Source of the DNA: Deinandra increscens subsp. villosa
Lineage: Eukaryota > Streptophyta > Magnoliopsida > Asterales > Asteraceae
Length of the DNA stretch: 64,000 nt
NCBI GenBank assembly: GCA_039602395.1
Contig: JBCNJP010000013.1
Coordinates: forward strand, 20,877,663 to 20,941,662
Reading direction: 5' to 3'
Positions 52,588-62,379 of this stretch are shown here, piece after piece. Numbering within the stretch: the first letter of the stretch is position 1; each line of letters starts with the position of its first letter. The notes beneath the pieces were generated by a model. The model worked only from the letters and a program-made list of their open reading frames with translations, was not told the DNA's origin and ran no database searches. Position numbers and translations under genes: made by a program.

Positions 52588-53000
52588 CGATCTGTTTTAA
52601 AGACAAGTGAAGTCTTATGATCCATCAGATCTTGCTTCACAAGCATTTCCTATTTTGATCTTTGTAACTTAGTCCTTAGTCATTTCTACAAAACAACATA
52701 AGGACTAGGGGGACTTGATGACCAGATCTATGAAATTGTTAGAAATGGGGAAATTTTTTGATCTTTGAGATCTATGATTAGCGCAAAGAGGAAATGTGTG
52801 TTACACTCTTTTTTTCTTAGCATCGGTTTTTTCCCACAGGGTTTTTCCGGACAAGGTTTTTAATGAGGTAACAAATCTAAAACACAAATGGACCTAATGA
52901 AGATGATCGATAAAATCTTCCACACTTATCGGTAGTGCAAAGTACTTTCAATTTCTAGTCCAATAATTATTGCTCGAATAATCAATGGACTAGGGGGACT
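52588..53000 (+). other. Copia 3'UTR with two polypurine tracts
   Basis: Non-coding. GTTTTTTCCCACAGGGTTTT and AAGGTTTTTAATGAGGTAAC (52820-52880) are of a type commonly seen after copia pol. GGACTAGGGGGACTTGATGA occurs at 52703-52722 and again at 52988-53007, where it joins the LTR. Confidence 0.7.
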
Positions 53001-53375
53001 TGATGAGGATAGGTCAAGGCTAGACATGCAAATGGCCTAACAGCTGCATTTCCGATGATAAAGACTTTAAGAGCAAGTGTCGTACAAAGGACAAGTCGGA
53101 AGTGGTGCAGTTACGAATGGGCAAGACGCAATTGCATCCAACCAGCCTGTGCAGATGTGACTCTAGTAATTCTATAAATAGCTCACTTATTCATCAGTAA
53201 TGTAACTTTCAGTTCTGGAAAAACCACACATTCACTGTGTGTTTTTCCCAAATTGTACTCGCGTATTGCAGTTTCAATAAAACGATCAATTCATCGATTA
53301 TTCTTCATTACATAGCTTGTTCCTAGTTGAATTATAATTTCATATCTACATACGGTGTGATTTTGTGGTTCATCA
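53001..53375 (+). repeat. Copia 3' LTR (375 bp)
   Basis: TGATGAGGATAGG...GGTTCATCA with TGATGA/TCATCA ends, preceded by PPT GACTAGGGGGACT. TATA-like CTATAAATAGC at about 53174. This third copia type has no motif array that I can see. Its 5' LTR is in the gap. Confidence 0.82.
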
Positions 53376-53587
53376 CAAAGCATTGTTCAAAACTGTGTGT
53401 TAGAGTTGTCTGGTCATCAAATGAGCGTCGATTTGTTGCCAAAAACTTTAGGAAGCTTTGACGTTATTATTGGCATGGATTGGCTATCTAAGCATCAGGC
53501 TGAGATTGTATGCCATGAGAAAGTAGTCTGAATTCCTCTTTCCAGCAGAGAAATTCTGACAATTCGTGGAGAAAGAAGCGGAACTAT
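53376..53587 (+). pseudogene. Gypsy protease fragment (left half of split element)
   Basis: It reads GHQMSVDLLPKTLGSFDVII and GMDWLSKHQAEIVCHEKVV, then a stop (TGA 53529-53531) and IPLSSREILTIRGERSGT. This is the end of a chromovirus-type protease, like 19880-20070. It is cut at 53587 by the minus-strand copia; the RT half resumes at 63482 after a loss of about 150 bp. Confidence 0.85.
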
Positions 53588-54037
53588 GTAAGGATCGAAT
53601 CAACCCTCACGTGATATCGATGCTTATTAATCTCGTGCGGAATCCGAGATTAACAAGTGATTCAAGGATAAATCGAAGAACAATGAATCAAGTATACGAA
53701 AAGCACTTAAAAGAAACACAAACCGATTTGTAGACTTGAAGAATGTATGATTACCACACTTATGAGCACCGAATTCACAAGATGAATTCGGAACCCCCTT
53801 GAATCCGTAAAACACCCAAGAAACCCTAGGAAACCAACAATCCTAATTCTCTAGATAAGCTCACCTTATATAGGAAAGTATAAACTTGATGACCAAGCAA
53901 AATAATTCGGCCCACATGGCCTATTTACGACCGGTCATTAGCCCACTAACAACCCACAACCTAACTAACCTAATTACAATTAGTACTAGCTCAAAAGATT
54001 TCTAATGCAAAAGCCTCAAACAAATATGGTCTCTACA
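53588..54037 (-). repeat. 3' LTR (450 bp)
   Basis: Minus strand TGTAGAGACCATATTTG to GATCCTTACA, preceded by PPT AGCCTAGGGGAAGAT (54038-54052). Shares GAGGCTTTTGCATTAGA and CGTGCGGAATCCG landmarks with the LTR at 21487. Confidence 0.93.
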
Positions 54038-54052
54038 ATCTTCCCCTAGGCT
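54038..54052 (-). promoter_or_regulatory. Polypurine tract
   Basis: Minus strand AGCCTAGGGGAAGAT directly before the LTR start. Confidence 0.88.
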
Positions 54053-54072
54053 TTAGCATTAGGCGGCAGTCT

Positions 54073-55131
54073 TCACATTCTGAACTTCTTTGATAACTGC
54101 ACCGTTGCTGGATCATACCACAACTCTTTGGCCAGAATCTCTGCAACAGCTCGCGTGTAGCATTTAGCATATTCTTCAGTCTCCGTGTTGCTTTCGATCT
54201 GATGCTTGGCTAGAACTAGAATATCCTTCTTATGAAATCTCATCAGATCGTGAACCTCCATAACATTCATAGTCTTTGATTCACAGAGAATCTTTGCTTC
54301 ACCGGAGTAGTCCCTATATGCCCAAGTCTGAAAGTCATGTAGACAACCCTCAGGATGATGCAGTGGCAGAGGTATAGTCTTTGTCTTCTCTGTTGGAGGG
54401 TACAACACATTGGTGAACTGCTTCTTAGACCCACTACCTTTCTTTCCATCCCACTTGAACACACCTCTGTATTTTTTAACATATGACTTCTTGTGGGGAA
54501 AGTCCTCAAACCTTTTGAATTTGCTAAGCACTGCATTCTCCAATTTTCTATAGAAGTACTTAGCCTGATCATTCTGTGATGGGTTTGTAAATGGGGCCTT
54601 AAACAACATTATCAAATCAACACTTGTCCAAGAATAAAACTGGGTCCAGCTCTTGTAATATTCCAGAGGATACTGACCCTTTCTTCTGATCACAAACATG
54701 TTCTTTTCTCCATCAAACATCCAGGATTTGATTTCTTTAGTGATTCCTCTTTTGTCATGATAATGCTCTCCTAGCTGAATCAAATACCTTTCAGGGGGAT
54801 AGGCAAATGTCTGAGCCTCCCAACCACCATCAAATTCTGAAGCTGGCACAGTCATGTATTCTCTGTCCCTTGTGTCTTTATTAGCAGCTTTAGGTAATAC
54901 TGGTTCAGATGTATCAGGAATATCTGACTCAAAGTCAAATATAGGTGATTGAGATGTACCACTGGCACCTGAATTTCCTTCCTTGTTTCCTGGATCTCCC
55001 TTGTCATCTTTCTTTGAGTCACTTGTACCAGCTGAAATAAGCTGTTTTATCATTCTATGCAATTCTTTAATCTGACTTGAAAACTGTCTGTTGACCTTCT
55101 TCTGATTCTCCAGTTCAGTAGCATGAATTTT
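54073..55131 (-). CDS. Extra copia ORF, C-terminal part
   Basis: Continues the frame of 55132-56460 after one stop (TAG near 55132, probably from CAG). It starts KIHATELENQKKVN (coiled-coil-like); the first Met, 55062, is internal. A Ser/Gly/Asp linker and a compact domain rich in Trp/Tyr/Lys follow (SEFDGGWEAQTFAYPPERYL, KSWTQFYSWTSVDLIMLFKA, YVKKYRGVFKWDGKKG, KDILVLAKHQIESNTETEEY), ending ...KKFRM 8 residues after a DPATVQ. I do not recognise a known domain. It lies just upstream of the PPT. Confidence 0.65.
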   Translation of the reverse strand, partial: KIHATELENQKKVNRQFSSQIKELHRMIKQLISAGTSDSKKDDKGDPGNKEGNSGASGTSQSPIFDFESDIPDTSEPVLPKAANKDTRDREYMTVPASEFDGGWEAQTFAYPPERYLIQLGEHYHDKRGITKEIKSWMFDGEKNMFVIRRKGQYPLEYYKSWTQFYSWTSVDLIMLFKAPFTNPSQNDQAKYFYRKLENAVLSKFKRFEDFPHKKSYVKKYRGVFKWDGKKGSGSKKQFTNVLYPPTEKTKTIPLPLHHPEGCLHDFQTWAYRDYSGEAKILCESKTMNVMEVHDLMRFHKKDILVLAKHQIESNTETEEYAKCYTRAVAEILAKELWYDPATVQLSKKFRM

Positions 55132-56460
55132 CTATATGTCAACAAGATCTCCAATCAGCTCACTTTGGGTAGTGTTCTTTGCCTTTAATCGGGCAATTTC
55201 AGCTCTAAGTTCCTTCTCTAACCGGAACTCGGGAGTCTCTACAGCTTTCCATTTGTCTTGGGCTGAGGGTTGTGAAGATGATTCACCAGCACCGGTACTG
55301 GTGATAGGTGGTACACGCGGATCTAATCGTCTTCTTCTTGGGTCTCTTGGAGTTTCTTCGGTGTGTTGCATGGTAATCTCTACTATATCAGTCAATTCTT
55401 CGGTAACAGAAGCACCGAGGGGAGGATCCTCTGTGGCTTTCCGTTTTCTAGTCAATTGTTCCTCAACGATCTCTGTTTCAGCTTCTTTTACATCCACATC
55501 ATCCAGATAAGAACCATAATCGATGTTCTCACTTTCATCAAACTGTAGTGCTCCTATCCTCACATCTTCTAAATCAAAATCTTCCCAATCAGTATCATCT
55601 GAAAGATCAACAACCTTCTTCTGAGAGGGAGGCAGATTGTGTTCTTCTTCTACTACAACATTTCTCTCAATTGGAACCTCTACTCTCTCAACTTCGGCAA
55701 ACTGACCAAACTTGTTACCAAACGGAATTTTGTCAGTCACTTTCTTCTTTGGGTTAATCATCAGAAAGACCTCTATTCCCATTGGCTTAGTATCATGTGT
55801 ATCATTGGTCTTTCTCAGAGCTGGATATCTAGAATCCAGAGCCATTTGGATGAACCTTGGAACGGCTGCAAACTTCTTATCTCTGGTCACAACAGCCTTG
55901 ACATCCTCAAATATCAACCTGGACCAGTTGAATCTAATTCCTCTTACTAATGACACCATTGCATGAGTATGCACTTGGTTTAATTGATCTGTCGAACTCT
56001 TCTTGGCAATCACACACTTTTGCAAGTAATGGGACAGCATTCTCCAGTATGGTGGAAGGACAACCTTCATAGTAGGAGGAGAAACTGTATGATAACCCAT
56101 TTCCTTCAGACACTGAGAAACCATTTCTTTATCCAGAGTGATTGGATCTGTAGCAGCATCTTTAAGCCTGAGAGCTTGTCTGAAATTCTCCTCAGTTAAT
56201 ACCACCTCTGTTGCTTGTATCTTTGCCATTATCTTCTTTCCATCATCAGATACGTATGTTGTCTTCCAAAATTCTTGTTGCATACGTTTGCAGATAACTG
56301 GGTTTGCTGTAAGTGCATAATGTAGGCAGCACTTCTTCAGTCCAGCAATCATCGACTGGTACTTCTCACGATACTCTGCAGGAGGATCCAGCAAGTAAGC
56401 TACCGTGTTGTGATCTTTAATAAACTCCAAGTCCACACAAACACAGATGAACCAAAACAC
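55132..56460 (-). CDS. Extra copia ORF, N-terminal part (env position)
   Basis: This 442-aa minus-strand frame starts MFWFICVCVDLEFIKDHNTV at 56460. The hydrophobic first 10 residues could be a short signal-like stretch, but I see no membrane anchor. The core (CKRMQQEFWKTTYVSDDGKK, EENFRQALRLKDA, MGYHTVSPPTMKVVLPPYWR, FNWSRLIFEDVKAVVTRDKK, VPRFIQMALDSRYPAL) resembles the extra ORF of Asteraceae copia elements as I remember it. An acidic tail and a Lys/Glu coiled coil follow. Its function is unknown. It is separated from pol by a 3'UTR cassette, a gene-like leader and a motif array, so it may be made from its own transcript. Confidence 0.68.
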   Translation of the reverse strand: MFWFICVCVDLEFIKDHNTVAYLLDPPAEYREKYQSMIAGLKKCCLHYALTANPVICKRMQQEFWKTTYVSDDGKKIMAKIQATEVVLTEENFRQALRLKDAATDPITLDKEMVSQCLKEMGYHTVSPPTMKVVLPPYWRMLSHYLQKCVIAKKSSTDQLNQVHTHAMVSLVRGIRFNWSRLIFEDVKAVVTRDKKFAAVPRFIQMALDSRYPALRKTNDTHDTKPMGIEVFLMINPKKKVTDKIPFGNKFGQFAEVERVEVPIERNVVVEEEHNLPPSQKKVVDLSDDTDWEDFDLEDVRIGALQFDESENIDYGSYLDDVDVKEAETEIVEEQLTRKRKATEDPPLGASVTEELTDIVEITMQHTEETPRDPRRRRLDPRVPPITSTGAGESSSQPSAQDKWKAVETPEFRLEKELRAEIARLKAKNTTQSELIGDLVDI

Positions 56461-56559
56461 ACGACCAATTCATTAGTCATAAGAATTTTTTTTTTCGACA
56501 AACGGACAACATAACGGCTTAAAAAAGGAGAAACCCAGTTAAAACATCATCAGGTACCT

Positions 56560-56885
56560 TTCCGATCAACAAGCATAGCTTTTGATCGGAAAGCATCCGT
56601 CCGATCGAAATGTATCACAAAACCGAGAACCTTGATCGAAATTCCTTAGGACTGGTCGAAAAGCCAGATGGCTTGATCGAGAAGCCTTAGGGCTGATCGA
56701 AAAGTGTTATGTCTCGATCGAAAAGCCTGAACTTTGATCGAGAAGCATAATCTCTCGATCGAAAAGTGCCTGTAACGATCAAAAAGTCCTGTATCACCGA
56801 GACCCTTCGATCGAGAAGCTCCGAGACCGATTCGAAAAGCTTTGCAGCCTAATCGAAAAGTCTCTGTCTCAGTCGAAAAGGGGTC
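56560..56885 (-). repeat. Direct array of GATCGAAAAG motifs before extra ORF
   Basis: About 15 copies of (G)ATCGAAAAG(C/T) or ATCGAGAAGC in the same (plus-strand) orientation at roughly 25-bp spacing. It uses the same word as the 5' leader arrays at 22846 and 62540, but few copies pair into hairpins here. Confidence 0.9.
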
Positions 56886-56889
56886 TTCT

Positions 56890-57500
56890 TCTCCATATGA
56901 CACCTGCAACTAAGCCAAACAAGCATCTCACAAGAGTTTTAACACTTAAAATTAACCTCATACACCTGCAATCAGAGATTTTTACCCGTCCCAACCATTA
57001 ATTACAAAAGAAATCGAAGAAAAAGCATACTCCAGTCGGTCGACAGGGGGATGGGCAGCGCGCTTCAGCCGGGGAGCCAATGCTCAAAATTGCAAGCGGT
57101 ACAGTGATCGGAAGGGGATTCCGATCAGCTTGATATTCTCAGATGGTGGAGACGGTGGCAGATGGCGGTGGTCGGGAGAGGAGCAGCAGCGGCGGCTCGG
57201 AGGACAGATGGAGGTGTTCCGGCGGAGGTGGATGACGGGAATGGATGGGGTTTGGTCGCGAGAGGGTGGCGAGTGCAGTGGTGGTGAGTGATGGTGGTGA
57301 TGGTCGATGGTGGTGGTGATCGGAGGAGGAGGTGCCGGCGGTTAGGGTTAGCGAGGAGAAGAGAGCGACGGGGGAGAGTTACGGGTGAGCCGGCTCTCCT
57401 CCTTTTGATTCAAAATTTTTAAGAAAAACTTTCACTTTGACCCCCTCAACTTTCAAAGGCAATTTATCTTCCATCCACAAATTTTAGGAAGCTCTCATTC
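56890..57500 (-). promoter_or_regulatory. Gene-like promoter, 5'UTR and intron region before extra ORF
   Basis: On the minus strand, AAAGTTGAGGGGGTCAAAG and an AT-rich stretch are followed by a long CT/CCACC-rich leader (57400-57100: CTCTCTTCTCCTCGCTAACC), then splice-acceptor-like TCTGATTGCAG/GTG (about 56967) and TTAGTTGCAG/GTG (about 56907). Composition is like a host gene 5' end rather than retroelement body. A promoter role is inferred. Confidence 0.5.
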
Positions 57501-57539
57501 TAGTAATTTTATTACCTAAAGACAACCATAACCCCGTTA

Positions 57540-58700
57540 ACTACAAAAAGCTTCCCCTGAACTCAAGCCCGAGAGATATCTGACAACTTTAACAATAATT
57601 GAAAACTTAAACAGAGTCAAAAAGAAAAAAAATAAGAACAAACTGAAACATAAAAATTATTTACCATTTGAAGACTGAATTTTGAGTGAACAGGCATATC
57701 AGGGATCAAACCAGATAGTCTGTGACTGAGGAACCTTTTTCAGCTTCAGTTACTTCGCGTGTTCAGGCGATTGCCGGTATTATTGGTCCATCTTTAAACT
57801 CATGCCGCTTTCGTTTACTCAGGCAATTTCATTACTTAATTTATATTTTAAGGTTTATTAATTATGAAAATATATCCAGATCACACACATAAGTCCTAGG
57901 TATAATTTGGTACATTCTATCAAGTGTACTTGGTTTCCGTACAACATTTTTCACGACACCTTTCCTTAAGCCTAACATCATGCTCCATACTGGGTTAAGA
58001 AAAGAAAGAATAGATCATGGAGATTTTTTGGGGATAATATACAAATGCCAAACTGAATTTTTGAAACATTTTTGATAATGCTCTCATCAGTGATAAGGCT
58101 GAGGGTTTTGGACACTTGAGGGTCTCTTTTGGTTGTGCGCATTGGCATCTTTTGGGGTTTAAATTATTATATACAGTGTGATCTAAGAGGTACGTGGATC
58201 AGGGAGGCTCCAGGTCTCTGCTATCGCAGAACAAAGGAGGCCTGACTCACGTACAACATCCCCAGGTCATTGCTCACGCAAAGCAGAGGGGATGGGATTT
58301 TTAAGCATAACGTCAAAGAACTCAGAATCGGCGTGTGTCTCAGGATTCCTAATACACAGTCAAATAGAAATTGTACTAACCTAAGTGTGTGTTCCCTTTC
58401 AAGCATCATACGTTATCTTCAAGTGCTGTGATGAACATACCTTTTGATTGATTGTCAGCAGAGCCTACCAAGCATATCGGCCATGAATCACTGCTTTTCA
58501 CATTCACCTTACACGTGTCAGTCAGCAAACACCTGGAAATTTATATCACTTCCCACCTGGTCAACCAAAACCAGTAAAAAAAATTTAAAAGCACATAACA
58601 TCAGATGTTTATTTTATATCTTCCCCTTGCTTTTAGATTTTTTTAAAGATAAATAAATAAAAAAACAAAGACAAATAAAAATAGAAAAGACAGTTGCCAG
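57540..58700 (-). other. 3'UTR cassette after pol
   Basis: No gene. Minus-strand signals: GGTAGGCTCTGC (58458-58469), the two-copy 28-bp module (58210-58237, 58262-58289), the sequence that forms the inverted repeat in the 21487 element (about 57850-58200), and a PPT-like TTCAGGGGAAGC (57552-57563) that no longer abuts an LTR. Confidence 0.75.
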
Positions 58701-59272
58701 ATTACTCATCAAAGGCTATCATCGTAGCAGTCACGAATAAAATGCACTTTAATGTCAATGTGTTTTGTTTTTGAAAATTAAACAGGATTTTTGACAATTT
58801 GAAGTGCCGCAGAATTATCACAATAGATAGTAGTGTCAAAGAAATTCAAACCGTAATCATGCAGCTGATGTTGTAACCATACCACCTGTGAACAGCAGGC
58901 AGATGCCGCCACGTATTCTTCTTCAGCAGTGCTTTTTGACACTGTATGCTGCTTCTTGCTCTGCCAAGACACCAGCCTATCTCCCAAAAACTGTGCTCCT
59001 GCAGATGTTGATTTCCTGTCAAGCTCACACCCTCCATAATCACTGTCAGAAAATGCATATAAATTAAATCCAGAATCTTTAGGATACCAAAGTCCAAGCC
59101 TAGGTCTGCCCTTTAGGTACCTAAAAATTCTTTTGACAGCAGTAAGATGAGAAAGTTTAGGGTTAGCCTGATATCGAGCACATTGACACACGGCAAACAT
59201 TATGTCTGGACGGCTTGCGGTCAGGTATATCAAAGATCCAATCATTGAGCGATAGTTGTGTTCATTAACTGA
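58701..59272 (-). pseudogene. Copia RT end and RNase H
   Basis: Continuous with the RT frame except for one TAG at about 59270-59272 (probably from CAG). It reads NYRSMIGSLIYLTASRPDIM, FSDSDYGGCELDRKSTSAGA, SKSTAEEEYVAASACCSQVV and TIYCDNSAALQIVKNPV. The catalytic RNase H acidic residues in FSDSDYGG, AEEEY and YCDNSA are present. A stop at about 58778 then truncates the last 20 or so residues (KTKHIDIKVHFIRDCYDD). Confidence 0.88.
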
Positions 59273-60832
59273 CTACCCTTCTGGATCTTTGGTAAGCAGA
59301 GGACGAGTTGGCATTGGTGTGTCTGCCGCTTTTGAATCTCCCAACTTGTACTTCTCTAAGATTTCAGTGACATACTTTGCTTGATGTACAAGAATCCCAC
59401 TTTCACTCTGTTTCACGTGTAATGCTAGGAAGAACTCCATTTCTCCCCTTTGACTCATTTCAAACTTCGTCCTCATGACTTGTTCAAACTCTTTACACAA
59501 CTCTTCATTTGTGGAACCAAAGATGATATCATCTACGTACACTTGAACCATTAAGATATCATTGCCAACCTCCTTTCTGAACAGAGTCTGATCCACAATT
59601 CCTCTGACATAGCCGTGTGCTAGAAGGTGATCTATGAGAGTTTTGTACCAAGATCTAGGTGCCTGATGCAGTCCATACAAAGCTCTATCTAGCTTATACA
59701 CACGCTGGGGATATTCTTCATCAATGAACCCTAGAGGTTGGGATACATAAACTTCTTCATCCATGTCAGCATAAAGGAATGTTGTTTTCACGTCTAGCTG
59801 ATATACCGTGAAGTTCATGTATGACGCATATGCAAGAAACACCCGAATTGCCTCCAATCTTGCAACAGGTGCATATACCTCGTCGTAGTCAATGCCTTCT
59901 ATCTGCTTGTGCCCTTGAACTACCAGTCGAGCTTTGTTTCTGACAAATACCCAGTTGTCATCCTTCTTATTTTTGTAAAGCCATCTAGTTGTGATGACCT
60001 TCTTGTCAATTGGTTTTTCTACTAACCTCCATACTTGAAGCTTTGAAAACTGGTTTAATTCCTCATGCATAGCTTCTACCCAGCTTGGATCTTGCAGTGC
60101 CATTGAGATATTTGACGGTTCAATTTGAGAGATAAAGCAAGAGTACATGCAATAATTGATGTTGCCATAGGTACTCCGTGTGATAACTCCGGATGCAAGA
60201 GGTCCAATGATATTCTCTAGCGGGTGATACTTGTGAATCCTTGTTTCTGCAGTTGCTGGGACCGGGATCTCAGTAGGTAGACTTTTATGTACAAGGTCTT
60301 CATCAACCGGATCTGCCGAAGTGTCTAGTTCAGCATTGGTTGTTGCTGCAGTAGATGCAGTCACACCTGCTTCAGTTGCCTCAGATTCTTGCGTTGCAGG
60401 GACAAGTTCCATTATCGGATCATTCTCAGCAACATGTTGGGCTGGGGAAAATGTCACGGAGGGACTTGCAACGACATCTTCGAAAAACTCTTCAGCCATC
60501 ACTGGGTCCAACCTGAATGGTAAAAAGAATTGATTGTAGTCAAATGCCTGAGCTGGACCTGTGCCTCCGTCTGATGGGTTCTCTTCAAGCCAATCCACAT
60601 CTGTTGATTCAATAACCATAGCAGTTCGCTTGTTGTAAACCCTGTATGCTGAGCTGGCAGAATAACCTACAAAATAGCACTCATCTGATTTAGCTGCGAA
60701 TTTAGGTAGGTCAGTGATAATTAAAACAGTGCAAAGACATCCAAATGCCCGAAGACGCCCAATTCTGGGCTTGTCATGATGGACTAATTCATAAGGGGTT
60801 TTCTGATGTCGTTTATTGATGAGAACCCTATT
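59273..60832 (-). CDS. pol: Copia integrase C-terminus, linker and reverse transcriptase
   Basis: The minus-strand frame is open from after a TAA at about 60833 down to 59273; the first internal Met is 60619. The integrase tail (RRLRAFGCLCTVLIITDLPK) is followed by an acidic Thr/Ala-rich linker and then RT: EAMHEELNQFSKLQVWRLVE, NKARLVVQGHKQIEGIDYDE, VYQLDVKTTFLYADMDEEVY, ALYGLHQAPRSWYKTLIDHL and the intact catalytic box QVYVDDIIFGSTN. This is the best-preserved RT in the window. RT copies element RNA into cDNA inside Gag particles. Confidence 0.9.
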   Translation of the reverse strand, partial: NRVLINKRHQKTPYELVHHDKPRIGRLRAFGCLCTVLIITDLPKFAAKSDECYFVGYSASSAYRVYNKRTAMVIESTDVDWLEENPSDGGTGPAQAFDYNQFFLPFRLDPVMAEEFFEDVVASPSVTFSPAQHVAENDPIMELVPATQESEATEAGVTASTAATTNAELDTSADPVDEDLVHKSLPTEIPVPATAETRIHKYHPLENIIGPLASGVITRSTYGNINYCMYSCFISQIEPSNISMALQDPSWVEAMHEELNQFSKLQVWRLVEKPIDKKVITTRWLYKNKKDDNWVFVRNKARLVVQGHKQIEGIDYDEVYAPVARLEAIRVFLAYASYMNFTVYQLDVKTTFLYADMDEEVYVSQPLGFIDEEYPQRVYKLDRALYGLHQAPRSWYKTLIDHLLAHGYVRGIVDQTLFRKEVGNDILMVQVYVDDIIFGSTNEELCKEFEQVMRTKFEMSQRGEMEFFLALHVKQSESGILVHQAKYVTEILEKYKLGDSKAADTPMPTRPLLTKDPEG

Positions 60833-61849
60833 TTATACATAACAAGCTGTGTTGATTGCTTCTGCCCAGAACATGGTTGGTAGCTTCGAGTCACACAACA
60901 TCGTGCGTGCAGCTTCAATTAACGTCCGATTGTGTCTTTCAGCAACTCCATTTTGTTGAGGAGTGTAGGGTGCACTATACTGATGCTCAATTCCCTTCAT
61001 TTTGCAGAAAGAATCCATGATCTGGTTTTTAAATTCTGTGTCGTTGTCACTTCTGATGGACTTGACTCTCAGGTTCAGCTTGTTTTCAATCACATTGATG
61101 AAAGCTTTTAGGATCTCTGGCATTTCGCTTTTCCTGGACAAGAAAAACACCCAAGTGAAACGTGAAAAGTCATCAGTTATAACTAAGCAAAAGGCACAAC
61201 GATTCAAACTTAACATACTAACTGGACCGAACAGGTCCATGTGAAGCAATCCCAGCACTGAGGAGATTTTGGAGAAGAATTTGGGCTTATGTGGCCGCTT
61301 GTGTTGCTTCCCCTGAGCACATGCCATACACTTGTCTTTTACAACAAATTCTCTGATTGGGAGATCTTTCACAAGTTCTCCTCTTACAAGACGATTTAAG
61401 TTCTTCAAGTTCGTATGGCCCAAGCGTCGATGCCACAGATGTGCTTGATTTTCCGATGTTTTGGAGAGAAGGCATGCCACTTCAGTTGTGGGTGGCTTGG
61501 TCATGTTCAGGACATACGAGTTGCCATATCTGGGAGTACGCATTAACACCCAATCATCAGGGATGGAGTATCCAGGCTTAAGGATTAGACATTCTTTGTT
61601 GTTGAAAAGCACTGGATATTCCTTGTCACAAATTTGTGACACACTTAGTAGACTGTGTTTGAGTTCAGGAACAAAATTGACTTCATGGAAGCTCAGGCAC
61701 CCATTTTTAACAGTGCCTCTTTGACTGATGTGACCTCCAACTCCTCCTACAAATGATGCATATCCTCCATCGTATTTTTCTAGATCTTGCAGAACAGATA
61801 TGTCGCCTGTCATATGCCTGGAACAACCACTGTGAACATACCAAAGGTT
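60833..61849 (-). CDS. pol: Copia protease stub, pre-integrase and integrase
   Basis: It enters at VNNLWYVHSGCSRHMTGDIS (61855-61795), where the protease catalytic DSG reads HSG; the first Met is 61813. It continues GHISQRGTVKNGCLSFHEVN and HSLLSVSQICDKEY. The integrase HHCC zinc site reads HLWHRRLGHTNLKNL ... CMACAQGKQHKRP. The core has MDLFGPVS, IRSDNDTEFKNQ and NGVAERHNRTLIEAARTMLC, so all three catalytic acids are intact. The frame ends at a TAA after NTACYV, probably from CAA; the protein continues in frame beyond it. Confidence 0.9.
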   Translation of the reverse strand, partial: NLWYVHSGCSRHMTGDISVLQDLEKYDGGYASFVGGVGGHISQRGTVKNGCLSFHEVNFVPELKHSLLSVSQICDKEYPVLFNNKECLILKPGYSIPDDWVLMRTPRYGNSYVLNMTKPPTTEVACLLSKTSENQAHLWHRRLGHTNLKNLNRLVRGELVKDLPIREFVVKDKCMACAQGKQHKRPHKPKFFSKISSVLGLLHMDLFGPVSMLSLNRCAFCLVITDDFSRFTWVFFLSRKSEMPEILKAFINVIENKLNLRVKSIRSDNDTEFKNQIMDSFCKMKGIEHQYSAPYTPQQNGVAERHNRTLIEAARTMLCDSKLPTMFWAEAINTACYV

Positions 61850-61850
61850 A

Positions 61851-62372
61851 TTAACAGTCCTCCTTAGCTGTGACGATTTTGATGAACCTTTGCAATTGAG
61901 TTTCTATATTCTCCCCATGCACATAGTTAAAGTCATTAAATTGCTCTCTAAGATTCTCTTTCCTGGACTCCCGCATATCAGTATTTCCTTCATATGCATC
62001 TACTAGAGCATCCCACAGTGCTTTAGCAGACTTGTATTCTTTGAAAGCTTCATCAACTTCAGGTGACAGAGCCATAGTCAATGCAACAAGAGCCTTCCTA
62101 TCCTTTTCCACCTTATCCCAATCGGTGTCTAACCATTCATGTTTCTCTTTTGGGACATCAGGTTGTCCGGCTGCACTTGTCTTTGGAACATAATCTCCTG
62201 CTTCAATAGATCTCATAATCTTGGGATCATTGTAGTTGGCATAGTTGACGAACCTATACTTCCAGCTCATGAAATCCTTTCCTGAGGTCAGTCTGGGAGG
62301 TCTTGTTGATGTACCGATTTGGGCATCCATTTCTAGAGTAGCGGATGAGAGATTGGCCATGTCGAAAGCCAT
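61851..62372 (-). CDS. gag: Copia gag core, C-terminally deleted
   Basis: Starts MAFDMANLSSATLEMDAQIG at 62372 right after the leader array. It holds the capsid-like domain (SGKDFMSWKYRFVNYANYND, YKSAKALWDALVDAYEGNTD, MRESRKENLREQFNDFNYVH, IETQLQRFIKIV). After residue 173 the sequence jumps within a few codons to the protease stub, so the coiled coil and zinc knuckles present in the related 23318-24616 frame are deleted. The element at 21487 has the reverse loss, so the two copies complement each other. Confidence 0.85.
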   Translation of the reverse strand: MAFDMANLSSATLEMDAQIGTSTRPPRLTSGKDFMSWKYRFVNYANYNDPKIMRSIEAGDYVPKTSAAGQPDVPKEKHEWLDTDWDKVEKDRKALVALTMALSPEVDEAFKEYKSAKALWDALVDAYEGNTDMRESRKENLREQFNDFNYVHGENIETQLQRFIKIVTAKEDC

Positions 62373-62379
62373 TGGAAGG

